Part shown: positions 1 through 9,258 of the stretch, piece after piece | Position numbering within the stretch: the first letter of the stretch is position 1 | Layout of the letters: every line of letters begins with the position of its first letter | Origin: an uncultured Roseobacter sp. | GTDB lineage: Bacteria > Pseudomonadota > Alphaproteobacteria > Rhodobacterales > Rhodobacteraceae | NCBI RefSeq assembly: GCF_947491795.1 | Contig: NZ_CANLKW010000001.1 | Span: 1,054,001 to 1,118,000 of the forward strand | Length of the DNA stretch: 64,000 bases | Direction: 5' to 3' | Position numbers and translations under genes: made by a program | The notes under the pieces: generated by a model | Database searches by the model: none | What the model saw: only the letters and a program-made list of their open reading frames with translations | Told to the model about the DNA's origin: nothing

Positions 1-1940
1 GCGACCTCAGCGCGGGGCAGAACGCCAAGCGCTTCAACCATGCGGAAGGCAAAACCACGGGCCAGCCCTGTCAGAGCTTCGTCCCGGCTGAGGTTCATCA
101 GTGGCTCAAAGAGGGCGGCAACCTTGCGGTCAATAAAATGCTGCAGGCGGCGCTGGACTTTTTGCGCCACCTCGGGCCCTGCGACATCGTCCACAAAAAC
201 CTCGACCTGAGGACGCAGCGGATCAGAACCGGCGACAAGTTTGCCCACCGCGTCCTTGCCCCACATCAGGCCGCCCTGTTCTGTGAAGTCGATCTCTGTG
301 TCCGGCGCGTTGTAAAAACGGTCTGCGCGCAGATGGAACTGCGGTGCCAGCGCCTGAAGCGCCACCGTCTTGATCGTTTTTGCCTCGGCACCGCCGGCGC
401 CCTTGTCCTGGCTGAACCGGAATCCCTCCAGCCGTCCTACAAACTCACCTTCGACGGTCACTTCGCCGGTATTCGATACTTCTGCCACAATGGCTTCCTT
501 CTGGCCGAGCCGGCGCAAAAGCACGGATGTGCGCCGGTCTACGAATCTCTGGGTCAGACGCTCGTGCAGCGCATCCGACAATCGGTCTTCTACAGAACGC
601 GCTTCGTTACGCCAATGGCTTTCATCACCGGTCCAGCCTTTACGTTGGGCGACATAGGTCCAGGTGCGGATAAAGGCGAGCCGTTTGGACAGCGCATCAA
701 TATCGCCGTCCGTGCGGTCAATGCGCCGGATCTGACGCGCAAGCCAGTCCTGTGGAATCTCTCCACGCTCATGCAGATAGCAGAAAATCTGCTCCAGCAG
801 GGCCGCGTGCTCGGCGTGACTGATCCCCCGGAAATCCGGAATGCGGCAGACATCCCACAATAAACGCACAGAGGGGCCGTCAGAACAGCGTGCAAAGACC
901 TCTGTCACCTGGCCCAGAGCTTTGAGCGCACCCAGGTCGTCCGATTCCCTTGCCTTGACGAGAATTTCTTCCTGCGGCGGCATCTCCAGCGAGGCGATCA
1001 GACGATCAATTGTCCCGAACTGCAGGGCATGATTTCGCCAGTTGAGCTTTTTCTGCGGTGTGAACCGGTGATCCATAATGGCCCGCGCAACTTCATCGTC
1101 GAGCGGCCTCGCCTCTCCGGTGACGCCGAATGTGCCATGCTTCATGCCGCGCCCGGCCCGGCCTGCGATCTGCGCCAGCTCATTTGGCGCCAGCGGCCGC
1201 ATCCGACGGCCGTCAAATTTGCTCAGACTGGAAAACGCGACGTGATCCACATCGAGATTGAGCCCCATGCCGATGGCATCTGTGGCCACCAGATAGTCCA
1301 CCTCGCCATTCTGGTACATCTCAACCTGCGCGTTGCGCGTCCTCGGGCTCAGCGCGCCCATGACCACAGCTGCACCGCCCTTCTGACGGCGGATCAGCTC
1401 GGCGATGGCATAGACATTTTCAACCGAAAACCCCACAATCGCACTGCGTGGTTTCATTCTGCTTATCTTTTTCGGACCAATATAGGTCAGTTCCGACATT
1501 CGCTCGCGCTGAACAAACTGCGCCCCGGGCACGAGCTCGCGGATCGCGCCGCGCATCGTATCCGACCCCAGAAAAAGCGTCTCGTGCAGGCCGCGGGCGC
1601 GCAGGAGCCGGTCTGTAAAGACATGACCGCGTTCGGGATCGGCACATAACTGAATTTCATCGACGGCCAGGAAATCGCAGCCCATGCCTTCGGGCATCGC
1701 CTCAACGGTGCAGACCCAGTACTGCGTCCTTGGCGGCACAATCCGCTCTTCGCCGGTGACGAGTGCGACGACTGACGGGCCGCGCAACGCGACGATACGG
1801 TCAAAGACTTCCCGGGCCAGCAGACGCAGCGGCAGACCAATGACACCGGTGCGGTGACCCAGCATTCGCTCGATGGCATAGGTGGTCTTGCCTGTATTGG
1901 TCGGGCCCAGAACGGCAACGACCCGATTTTCACCCGCCAC
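1..1940 (-). CDS. SUV3-like superfamily 2 RNA/DNA helicase (3' part cut by window edge)
   Basis: Probable ATP-dependent helicase of the SUV3-like family found across alphaproteobacteria. About 646 N-terminal residues are present and the reading frame runs off the left edge; relatives are usually clearly longer, with a basic tail. Walker A GPTNTGKT lies at residues 12-19, the Walker B-type DEIQ box at 94-97, and a motif VI-like QIAGRAGRG stretch further on. I place the start at a GTG (1940) because a GAGGAA ribosome-binding site sits just upstream and no ATG occurs before Walker A. The upstream TPR gene is in the same frame and ends 24 bases earlier, so the two are probably co-transcribed. Family assignment is firm; the substrate is not deducible. 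Confidence 0.88.
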   Translation of the reverse strand, partial: MAGENRVVAVLGPTNTGKTTYAIERMLGHRTGVIGLPLRLLAREVFDRIVALRGPSVVALVTGEERIVPPRTQYWVCTVEAMPEGMGCDFLAVDEIQLCADPERGHVFTDRLLRARGLHETLFLGSDTMRGAIRELVPGAQFVQRERMSELTYIGPKKISRMKPRSAIVGFSVENVYAIAELIRRQKGGAAVVMGALSPRTRNAQVEMYQNGEVDYLVATDAIGMGLNLDVDHVAFSSLSKFDGRRMRPLAPNELAQIAGRAGRGMKHGTFGVTGEARPLDDEVARAIMDHRFTPQKKLNWRNHALQFGTIDRLIASLEMPPQEEILVKARESDDLGALKALGQVTEVFARCSDGPSVRLLWDVCRIPDFRGISHAEHAALLEQIFCYLHERGEIPQDWLARQIRRIDRTDGDIDALSKRLAFIRTWTYVAQRKGWTGDESHWRNEARSVEDRLSDALHERLTQRFVDRRTSVLLRRLGQKEAIVAEVSNTGEVTVEGEFVGRLEGFRFSQDKGAGGAEAKTIKTVALQALAPQFHLRADRFYNAPDTEIDFTEQGGLMWGKDAVGKLVAGSDPLRPQVEVFVDDVAGPEVAQKVQRRLQHFIDRKVAALFEPLMNLSRDEALTGLARGFAFRMVEALGVLPRAEV

Positions 1941-1964
1941 GGCAGTTTCCTCGGTCAGGGATGA

Positions 1965-2522
1965 TCAGAGCGTCAGGCCGATGCCTTCACTTCTGAGCTG
2001 CTCCAGCGCCGTTGTGGCGTTCTCGTGATAGGGATGCAAGTCCAGCACCTGTGCAAAGGCCTGGGCGGCACGCTCATAGTCGCCGAATTCCCGGAACAGA
2101 ACCCCCAGTCCGAACATCGCGTTATAGTTGTTCGGATTAAGTATCAGCGCTCTTTGCAGATCGTCCAGAGCAGGACCATAGAGATCGGCATGGAAATAGG
2201 CTGTGGCGCGCGCATGCCACCCTTCAGCAAAATCGGGCGCGTGATCGGTCAGCGCTGTAAAGTGTTCAATCGCAAGACCATAATTTTCCGCCTGCATCGC
2301 CGCCCGCCCCCTGCTGAGCAGCAGGTCCATCGCCGCCGAGCCGGACCGGTCCCAGACCAGACCCAGTTCACGGTCCAGCCGCGAGGCTTCTGATTCGGGT
2401 GCTTCTGACAGCTGTTTTAGCAGATCCGCCTCATTCGCCTGTGCGTGAAGCGGCCCGGAAAACACGGCCAAAAGGAAAAATGCCGTAACGACAGATTTGA
2501 GGTTGTGAAGTTTGATGCGCAT
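1965..2522 (-). CDS. Secreted tetratricopeptide repeat protein
   Basis: A 185-residue protein with an N-terminal signal peptide (basic start, hydrophobic core, cleavage near LHAQA around residue 28) followed by TPR-like helical repeats. Typical TPR spacing is visible in segments around AIEHFTALTDHAPDFAEGW, ALDDLQRALILNPNNY and AAQAFAQVLDLHPYH. It is probably a periplasmic scaffold for protein-protein contacts. I chose the ATG at 2522 because it opens directly onto the signal peptide; the frame stays open farther upstream, but that stretch overlaps the divergent SCP2 gene and looks non-coding. It lies 24 bases before the helicase gene and is probably its operon partner. No specific function can be named. 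Confidence 0.85.
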   Translation of the reverse strand: MRIKLHNLKSVVTAFFLLAVFSGPLHAQANEADLLKQLSEAPESEASRLDRELGLVWDRSGSAAMDLLLSRGRAAMQAENYGLAIEHFTALTDHAPDFAEGWHARATAYFHADLYGPALDDLQRALILNPNNYNAMFGLGVLFREFGDYERAAQAFAQVLDLHPYHENATTALEQLRSEGIGLTL

Positions 2523-2598
2523 AACAGAAATGAATGTAACAGGCGCGACCGGCAAATCCAGACCCCGGAGCGCGCCACAGGGCAAAAGGGTCTCACAA

Positions 2599-2889
2599 AT
2601 GAGCGATATCATTACCGAAGCAGTCACAGCGCTGAACGAAAAGCTGAGTGGCGCTGATTTTGGCGGCACAGCAAAGTTCGACATCGAGGGCGAAGGCGCC
2701 ATCATGATGGATGCCTCCGGCGCGCGTGCGGGAGATGAAGCTGCCGATGTCACGCTGAGTGCGGACGCAGATACCTTCCGGTCCATTCTGGAGGGCGACA
2801 CCAATCCAACTTCTGCCTTTATGTCCGGCAAACTGTCCGTGGACGGCGATATGGGCATGGCAATGCAACTGGCATCGGCCCTCGCCTGA
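2599..2889 (+). CDS. SCP2 sterol-binding domain protein
   Basis: A 96-residue, single-domain SCP2-type lipid-binding protein. The sequence shows the family pattern of a hydrophobic-pocket fold ending in a short FMSGKLSVDGDMGMAMQLA helix, where the G-K-L-x-x-x-G-D motif is characteristic. It has no signal peptide, so it should be cytoplasmic and may carry acyl-CoA or other lipids. The ATG at 2599 is used; a TTG-initiated extension is possible but has no family support. The stop codon overlaps the ATG of the following hydrolase (TGATG), so the two are translationally coupled and may act on a shared lipid substrate (inference). Confidence 0.88.
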   Translation: MSDIITEAVTALNEKLSGADFGGTAKFDIEGEGAIMMDASGARAGDEAADVTLSADADTFRSILEGDTNPTSAFMSGKLSVDGDMGMAMQLASALA

Positions 2890-3836
2890 TGGATCTCATC
2901 CCCGCCCCCTTCCATGCTCATATCAGTCATGGTCCGCCGGGCGGGGCTGCGCACTGGATATCAGCGGCTGACGGGCCGCGTCTTCGCGTAGGCCACTGGC
3001 CGCTGGACGGCGCGCGTGGCACAGTGCTGATTTTCCCCGGGCGCACTGAATTCATAGAGAAATACGGCCAGGTCGCCGCTGCGTTCGCGCAGCGCGGACT
3101 GGCTTCTGTCGCAATTGACTGGCGGGGCCAGGGCCTGTCCGACAGACTGCTGGACAATCCGCTGGTGGGTCATGTCGAACATTTCACAGATTATCAGAAA
3201 GACGTTGCCGCCCTGATGCGCGCGCTGCGGCATCTGAACCTGCCCCGGCCCAGTCACCTGCTGGCGCATTCTATGGGTGGCGCCATCGGGCTGCGCGCTG
3301 TGATGGAGGGCCTGTCGGTGCGCGCGGCTGTCTTCTCGGGGCCGATGTGGGGTATCAGGATGGCCCCGCATCTCAGACCCGCAGCCTGGTTGCTGGGCCA
3401 TGTGATGCCCGGGATTGGCCAGGGTCACCGTTTGCCGCCCGGCACAAAGATTGATCACCATGTGCTGACAGACGGGTTTGACGACAATCTGCTGACACGT
3501 GACCCTGAACAGTTCGAAATTATGCGCCAGCAGCTGATCGAATGTCCGGAAATGGCGCTTGGGGGTCCCAGTTATGTCTGGCTGCGCGAATCTCTGGCAG
3601 AGACGCGGCATCTGGCCGGCCGCCCGTCTCCCGGTCTGCCCTGCCTCACGCTGCTGGGCAGCAACGAGCGCATTGTCGACGTGCCCGCCATTCACAGACG
3701 CATGGAAGCCTGGCCGGGCGGGCAACTGGAGATCGTTGATCCCGGCGAGCATGAAGTCCTGATGGAGGGCCCTGCCGTGACAGAACCGCTGTTTGACCGG
3801 ATCCTGACGCATTTTGACAAGAGCACCGGCCGCTGA
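2889..3836 (+). CDS. Alpha/beta hydrolase, lysophospholipase/monoacylglycerol lipase-like
   Basis: A 315-residue alpha/beta hydrolase of the PldB/monoglyceride lipase type. The oxyanion region near FPGRTEFIEKYG and the nucleophile elbow AHSMGG, with Ser128 as the likely catalytic serine, are visible. A C-terminal stretch with LGSNERIVD and a late HEV histidine would complete the Asp-His part of the triad. No signal peptide is seen, so it is probably cytoplasmic or loosely membrane-associated. The start overlaps the stop of the SCP2 gene by one base, and the ligase-associated exonuclease follows 39 bases later on the same strand. Substrate within the lipase/lysophospholipase range is unknown. 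Confidence 0.88.
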   Translation: MDLIPAPFHAHISHGPPGGAAHWISAADGPRLRVGHWPLDGARGTVLIFPGRTEFIEKYGQVAAAFAQRGLASVAIDWRGQGLSDRLLDNPLVGHVEHFTDYQKDVAALMRALRHLNLPRPSHLLAHSMGGAIGLRAVMEGLSVRAAVFSGPMWGIRMAPHLRPAAWLLGHVMPGIGQGHRLPPGTKIDHHVLTDGFDDNLLTRDPEQFEIMRQQLIECPEMALGGPSYVWLRESLAETRHLAGRPSPGLPCLTLLGSNERIVDVPAIHRRMEAWPGGQLEIVDPGEHEVLMEGPAVTEPLFDRILTHFDKSTGR

Positions 3837-3875
3837 TCCCTGGGCTTTCGCGCCGGGATGGCTAGGTTGTCCGGC

Positions 3876-4889
3876 ATGGCACACACTCCGATTCTGACAT
3901 TTACCGAAAAAGGCATCTATTGTGCCGCAGGGGATTTCTACATCGACCCCTGGCGGCCTGTTCAGCGTGCGCTGATCACCCACGGGCATGCAGACCATGC
4001 GCGCCCGGGCCATGCCAGCTATCTGGCCACGCATACCGCATTACCTGTGATGCGCCACCGTCTGGGTGACATCAGTGCCGAAGGCATCGGGTTCGGCGAA
4101 ACACGCATGATCGGGGATGCAAAGGTGTCCTTTCACCCCGCCGGTCACGTGCCCGGATCAGCGCAGATCAGAATTGAGGTCGATGGCGAAATCTGGGTCG
4201 CGTCAGGTGACTACAAAACCGAAGGTGACGGGCTGTCGGAAACCTTTGAACCCCTGCGCTGTCATCATTTTATCACCGAATCCACATTCGGGCTGCCAGT
4301 GTTCCGCTGGCAGCCGCAGGCGACCGTAGCCTCAGAGATCAATGCCTGGTGGGCACGCTGTGCAGCAAACGGCAAAACGGCTTTTCTGGGCGCCTACGCC
4401 CTGGGCAAAGCACAACGCCTGCTCAGTATGCTGGACCCGGAGACCGGCCCGATCCTGACCCATGGTGCGGTCGAGGCCACCAACCGCATTCTGCGGGAAC
4501 AGGGCCTGAACCTGCCACAAACGGTTCAGGCCACGGCAGATGTGAAACCCAAAGACTACCCCGGAGCCATTGTGCTGGCGCCGCCCTCGGCTCTCGGCAG
4601 CGCCTGGGCACGGAAATTTGGCGCACAGGAGAGTGCTTTTGCCAGCGGCTGGATGCAGCTGCGCGGCGTGCGGCGACGCCGTGCCGGAGACAGGGGTTTT
4701 GTCATTTCAGACCATGCAGACTGGGCGGGGCTGATCGACACCATTACGCAAACGGGGGCAGAGAACATTTACGTCACGCATGGGTACACGGACATTTTCA
4801 CCCGCTATATGAACGAAAACGGCTGGAACGCGCAGGTGGTGCCGACAGAGTTCGAGGGCGAAACCCTCGATCAGGAACCCGGCGCATGA
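3876..4889 (+). CDS. Ligase-associated DNA exonuclease (metallo-beta-lactamase fold)
   Basis: A 337-residue metallo-beta-lactamase/beta-CASP-type nuclease of the family annotated as ligase-associated DNA exonuclease (related to mRNA 3'-end processing factors). The metal-binding motif HGHADH is at residues 36-41. A later SDHADW segment and an HGYTD segment near the end supply further metal ligands. I chose the ATG at 3876 over one 18 bases upstream because the family usually starts close to the F-T-E-K-G-I-Y segment. The stop overlaps the ligase start in an ATGA arrangement, which fits the known partnership of these two enzymes in end processing and sealing. The helicase and phosphoesterase genes often found with them are not beside them here. 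Confidence 0.92.
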   Translation: MAHTPILTFTEKGIYCAAGDFYIDPWRPVQRALITHGHADHARPGHASYLATHTALPVMRHRLGDISAEGIGFGETRMIGDAKVSFHPAGHVPGSAQIRIEVDGEIWVASGDYKTEGDGLSETFEPLRCHHFITESTFGLPVFRWQPQATVASEINAWWARCAANGKTAFLGAYALGKAQRLLSMLDPETGPILTHGAVEATNRILREQGLNLPQTVQATADVKPKDYPGAIVLAPPSALGSAWARKFGAQESAFASGWMQLRGVRRRRAGDRGFVISDHADWAGLIDTITQTGAENIYVTHGYTDIFTRYMNENGWNAQVVPTEFEGETLDQEPGA

Positions 4890-6484
4890 AAGAGTTTGCA
4901 GCCCTCTTCAGCGCTATTGACCAGAGCACAAAGACAACTGTCAAAGTGGATGCGCTGGTGCGGTACTTTGAACAGGCACCGAAAGACGACCGCCTTTGGA
5001 CTATTGCGCTCTTTTCTGGCCGCCGCCCGAAACGTGCTGTGACCACGACGCGTCTGCGGGAATGGGGTGCGGAAATGGCCGGTATTCCGCTCTGGCTGTT
5101 TGAAGAGTGCTACCCCATCGTTGGCGATCTTGCCGAAACCATCGCACTGGTTCTGCCCCCGGTCACAACAACGGACGACCGTTCGCTGAGCACCTGGATC
5201 ACGGACCTGCGCGGATTGTCTGAGGCTGACGAAACAGCGCGCCGGGAATTCGTCCTGAACGCGTGGTCGACGCTGGGCGGCACAGAACGGTTCGTATTTA
5301 ACAAGCTGATCACCGGTGGTTTTCGGATGGGGGTCAGCCAAAAGCTGATGACCCGCGCTCTGGCGCGCGCCACTGGCCGGTCGGAGGCGGAACTGGCACA
5401 TCGCCTGATGGGGGGCTGGCAACCGGACACGACCTCCTGGGAAACCCTGATTGAGATCGATGACCCCGGTGCTGATGCCTCGCGCCCCTATCCGTTTTAC
5501 CTGGCCTACGCGCTGGAAGGCACGCCAGAGGACCTGGGGGAAACATCCGACTGGCGCGCAGAGTGGAAATGGGACGGGATACGCGGGCAGCTGATTGTGC
5601 GGGACGGCCAGCATTTTGTCTGGTCGCGCGGTGAAGAACTGATGACGGACCGGTTTCCCGAACTGGCGCGGGCCCGCGATTTTCTGCCCGATGGTACCGT
5701 AATGGACGGCGAGCTGCTTGTCTGGAAACCTGCCTCAGACAGCCCGGCGAGCTTTAATGCTTTGCAAAAAAGGATCGGTCGCAAAACCGTCCCCAAAAAA
5801 CTGCTGACCGAGGCACCGGTTGTCCTGCACGCCTACGACCTGCTGGAATGGCAGGGCGAAGACCTGCGTGACACCCCGTTTGCCGAACGTCGTCGGCTGC
5901 TGGAAACCGCCTGTGCGGGCCTGCCGCCCGAGGCACCGGTCCGGTTATCGCCGCAGCTGTCTTTTGATACATGGGAAGAGCTGGCCGACCTGCGCGCAGA
6001 AGCCCGCGCCGAGCAGGCCGAGGGTGTCATGCTGAAGCGTGGTGACAGCGCTTATCTGGTCGGGCGAAAAAAAGGCGACTGGTGGAAGTGGAAACTGGAT
6101 CCGCTGACCATTGATGCGGTTATGATTTATGCCCAGTCCGGCCATGGCCGCCGCGCAAACCTGTTCACAGATTTCACCTTTGCCGTCTGGAACGGCAACG
6201 ACCTTGTGCCCTTTACCAAGGCCTATTCCGGGCTGACCGACGCGGAATTCCGCGAAATCACCGCCTGGGTGCGCAAAAACACCTTGCAACGCTTTGGCCC
6301 GGTGCGTCAGGTAACCCCGCACCACGTGTTCGAAATTGCCTTTGAAGGCATTCAGGAAAGCCCCAGGCATAAATCCGGTGTCGCCCTGCGGTTTCCCCGG
6401 ATGTCGCGCTGGCGGCAGGACAAGCCTCTGCAGGAGGCGAACACACTGGACGATCTGAAAGACATGCTGAGGATTTATGGCTGA
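4886..6484 (+). CDS. ATP-dependent DNA ligase (cisplatin damage response type)
   Basis: A 532-residue ATP-dependent DNA ligase. The adenylated lysine motif WKWDG is visible with Lys228. Motif III-like DGELLVW, motif IV-like EGVMLKRGD and the motif V stretch WWKWKLDPLTIDAVMIYA follow in the expected order, and a DNA-binding N-terminal domain precedes them. The C-terminal OB-fold region ends with GVALRFPRMSRWR. It seals nicks in double-stranded DNA and is thought to serve a repair route separate from the replicative NAD-dependent ligase. It is coupled to the upstream exonuclease by a 4-base overlap and overlaps the next gene's ATG by 8 bases, so three genes share one transcript. Confidence 0.95.
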   Translation: MKEFAALFSAIDQSTKTTVKVDALVRYFEQAPKDDRLWTIALFSGRRPKRAVTTTRLREWGAEMAGIPLWLFEECYPIVGDLAETIALVLPPVTTTDDRSLSTWITDLRGLSEADETARREFVLNAWSTLGGTERFVFNKLITGGFRMGVSQKLMTRALARATGRSEAELAHRLMGGWQPDTTSWETLIEIDDPGADASRPYPFYLAYALEGTPEDLGETSDWRAEWKWDGIRGQLIVRDGQHFVWSRGEELMTDRFPELARARDFLPDGTVMDGELLVWKPASDSPASFNALQKRIGRKTVPKKLLTEAPVVLHAYDLLEWQGEDLRDTPFAERRRLLETACAGLPPEAPVRLSPQLSFDTWEELADLRAEARAEQAEGVMLKRGDSAYLVGRKKGDWWKWKLDPLTIDAVMIYAQSGHGRRANLFTDFTFAVWNGNDLVPFTKAYSGLTDAEFREITAWVRKNTLQRFGPVRQVTPHHVFEIAFEGIQESPRHKSGVALRFPRMSRWRQDKPLQEANTLDDLKDMLRIYG

Positions 6485-7367
6485 ACCCGACAAACCAACC
6501 GCGCAGATGCCCCCTGCCCCAAACGCGCCGAAAAAGCCCGCACCCGCCGGGGCCTGCGACACACATGCGCACGTTGTAACAGCCGCCGGAGAGTTTCCGC
6601 TGTGGGACGGCCGGGTCGAGGACCCGGTGCATGGCATCCGTTTTGACGAATGGCTCGGCATCTATCGCCGGCATCTGAATACCCTTGGTTTCTCGCGCGG
6701 TGTGATCGTGCATTCCATCCTGCACGGAACCGACAACGGCGTTACATTTGAGGCCGTGCGCCGGCTGGGGTCCGGCTTTCGCGGCGTGGGCCTGCTGCCT
6801 GATGGCGCGACAGAGGCGCAGTTGGACGATTTTGCACAGCGCAATATGTCCGCTGTCCGGCTCAATTACGTACATGGCGGCGTGCTGACATGGGACGGCG
6901 CACGCGCGATGGCACCGACACTGGCAGAACGCGGTCTGCATATCCAGATGCTCGCACATGCAGACCGCCATCTTGTAAATATCGCGGAAGATGTCAGGCA
7001 GTTGCCGACAGATGTTGTATTTGACCACATTGGCTGGCCCGCAGACGGGCTGACAGTGAATTCTCCGGGGTTTCAGGCGCTCTGCGCGCTGCTGGCGGAC
7101 GGGCACGCCTGGGTCAAACTCTCTGCCGTTTACCGCATGTGCAACGCACCCTATCAGGCGACCGATGCCCTTGTTGCCACTCTGATCGCGGCCAATCCCG
7201 AACGGTGTCTGTGGGCTTCAGACTGGCCGCATCTGATGCTGGCAGATGCTGCAATGCCACAGGGTGCAGAGCTGCTGGACGCCTTTGACCGGGTGGTGCC
7301 GGATGATGCCACGCGCACGCGCATTCTGGTGGACAACCCTGCGCAGCTTTTCGGCTTTGACGACTGA
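6477..7367 (+). CDS. Amidohydrolase family protein (LigI / PDC lactonase-like)
   Basis: A 296-residue TIM-barrel amidohydrolase 2 family protein resembling 2-pyrone-4,6-dicarboxylate lactonase. Metal-ligand candidates His30 and His32 are in a DTHAH motif after a proline-rich N-terminus. Further landmarks are FDHIGWP in the middle and the WASDWPH motif that carries the conserved aspartate near the C-terminus. It should hydrolyse a cyclic ester or amide in the cytoplasm, but the substrate cannot be read from sequence. No aromatic-degradation genes are nearby. Its start lies inside the end of the DNA ligase gene, so it shares that operon even though no functional link with repair is known. Confidence 0.85.
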   Translation: MAEPDKPTAQMPPAPNAPKKPAPAGACDTHAHVVTAAGEFPLWDGRVEDPVHGIRFDEWLGIYRRHLNTLGFSRGVIVHSILHGTDNGVTFEAVRRLGSGFRGVGLLPDGATEAQLDDFAQRNMSAVRLNYVHGGVLTWDGARAMAPTLAERGLHIQMLAHADRHLVNIAEDVRQLPTDVVFDHIGWPADGLTVNSPGFQALCALLADGHAWVKLSAVYRMCNAPYQATDALVATLIAANPERCLWASDWPHLMLADAAMPQGAELLDAFDRVVPDDATRTRILVDNPAQLFGFDD

Positions 7368-7437
7368 ACACACGCTGCCTGCTTGCCCCCGGCGGGGCTG
7401 CACCTTACCTAAGACGAAACACTGATGAGGACCGCAC

Positions 7438-9258
7438 ATGTTTCAACTGCCCTTTCCTGTTCGCGACGCAAATTCATCCGGGGCCGCCTCACCGCTTGGC
7501 GACCTGCCGGAATGGAACCTCGACGATCTTTACGCCGGAGAGGATGCACCGGAACTCAAGCGCGATCTGGACTGGCTGGAGCAGGCCTGCAGCAGCTTTG
7601 CCGCTGACTACGAAGGCAAACTGGCGGAGCTGGACGCGTCCGGATTTCTGGACTGTGTTCTGCGTCAGGAAAAGATCAACCAGATCGCCGGGCGTATCAT
7701 GTCCTATGCGGGCCTGCGGTACTATCAGCTGACGACAGATGCCGGACGGGCCAAGTTCATGTCCGACCATCAGGAAAAAATCACCAACTTCACGACCCCG
7801 CTGGTGTTCTTTACGCTGGAGATCAACCGGCTGGACGACGACCATCTGGATGGGCTTTACGCTCAGAATGCTGATCTTGCCCGCTACAAACCGGTGTTTG
7901 ACCGCATCCGCGCGATGAAACCCTATCAGCTCAGCGACGAGATGGAAAAATTCCTGCACGATCTGGGCGTTGTTGGTGACGCCTGGGAGCGGCTTTTTGA
8001 CGAGACCATCGCCGGGCTGGAGTTTGAGGTAGACGGCGAACCGCTGAACATCGAAGGCACGCTGAACCTGCTGACAGACACTGACCGTGCAAGGCGGGAA
8101 GCCGCAGCGCGTGAGCTGGCGGATGTCTTCGGCAGCAATATCAAAACCTTCGCCCGCGTGCACAACACGCAGGCCAAGGAAAAGGAAATCATGGACCGCT
8201 GGCGCGGCATGGAGACCGCGCAGACCGGACGTCATCTGAGCAACCAGGTCGAGCCGGAAGTGGTAGAAGCCCTGCGCAATGCGGTTGTGGATGCATACCC
8301 TCGCCTGAGCCATCGCTACTATGAACTCAAGCGGAAATGGCTCGGGCTGGATGTGATGCAGGTCTGGGACCGCAATGCCCCCCTCCCGATGGAGGATAAC
8401 TCTGTGGTCGGCTGGGCTCAGGCCGAAAAAACTGTAATGGATGCCTACAACGCCTTTGATCCGCGCATGGGCGAAATCGCGGCGCCGTTCTTTTCCAAAG
8501 GATGGATTGATGCAGGCGTCAAACCGGGAAAAGCACCAGGCGCGTTCGCCCACCCGACAGTTACAAACGTGCATCCCTATGTGATGCTGAACTACCTTGG
8601 TAAACCGCGCGATGTCATGACGCTCGCACATGAGCTTGGTCACGGCGTGCACCAGGTGCTGGCGGCGGGTCAGGGCGAAATGCTGTCTTCAACCCCGCTG
8701 ACCCTTGCCGAAACGGCGAGTGTGTTTGGTGAAATGCTCACGTTCCGCAAAATGCTCGACGGCGCAAAAGACGACGCACAGCGAAAAGTCATGCTGGCGG
8801 GCAAAGTCGAAGACATGATCAACACTGTCGTCCGTCAGATCGCGTTCTATGACTTTGAATGCAAACTGCACGAAGCGCGCCGCGGCGGAGAGCTGACACC
8901 CGATGATATCAATGCGCTGTGGATGAGCGTTCAGGCCGAGAGCCTTGGCCCGGCCTTTGAGTTCATGGACGGGTATGAGACCTTCTGGGCCTATATCCCG
9001 CACTTTGTGCACTCGCCCTTTTATGTCTATGCCTATGCCTTTGGCGATGGCCTGGTGAATGCGCTCTACGCGGTCTATGCAGAAGGGGGCGAGGGTTTCG
9101 AGGACAAGTATTTTGAGATGCTCAAAGCCGGTGGCTCCAAGCACCACAAGGAACTGCTGGCGCCGTTCGGACTGGATGCCTCAGACCCTGCGTTCTGGGA
9201 CAAGGGTCTGAGCATGATATCGGGCTTTATCGACGAGCTGGAGGCGATGGAGGGCTAA
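7438..9258 (+). CDS. pepF: Oligoendopeptidase F (M3 family metallopeptidase)
   Basis: A 606-residue M3B zinc metallopeptidase. The catalytic HELGH motif is at residues 398-402, followed about 25 residues later by LAETASVFGE, which provides the third zinc ligand. The C-terminal FVHSPFYVYAYAFGDGLVNALY block is typical of PepF. It degrades short cytoplasmic peptides. A GAGGA ribosome-binding site precedes the ATG after a 70-base gap from the amidohydrolase. The stop codon overlaps that of the convergent oxidoreductase gene by three bases, leaving no room for a separate terminator. Confidence 0.96.
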   Translation: MFQLPFPVRDANSSGAASPLGDLPEWNLDDLYAGEDAPELKRDLDWLEQACSSFAADYEGKLAELDASGFLDCVLRQEKINQIAGRIMSYAGLRYYQLTTDAGRAKFMSDHQEKITNFTTPLVFFTLEINRLDDDHLDGLYAQNADLARYKPVFDRIRAMKPYQLSDEMEKFLHDLGVVGDAWERLFDETIAGLEFEVDGEPLNIEGTLNLLTDTDRARREAAARELADVFGSNIKTFARVHNTQAKEKEIMDRWRGMETAQTGRHLSNQVEPEVVEALRNAVVDAYPRLSHRYYELKRKWLGLDVMQVWDRNAPLPMEDNSVVGWAQAEKTVMDAYNAFDPRMGEIAAPFFSKGWIDAGVKPGKAPGAFAHPTVTNVHPYVMLNYLGKPRDVMTLAHELGHGVHQVLAAGQGEMLSSTPLTLAETASVFGEMLTFRKMLDGAKDDAQRKVMLAGKVEDMINTVVRQIAFYDFECKLHEARRGGELTPDDINALWMSVQAESLGPAFEFMDGYETFWAYIPHFVHSPFYVYAYAFGDGLVNALYAVYAEGGEGFEDKYFEMLKAGGSKHHKELLAPFGLDASDPAFWDKGLSMISGFIDELEAMEG

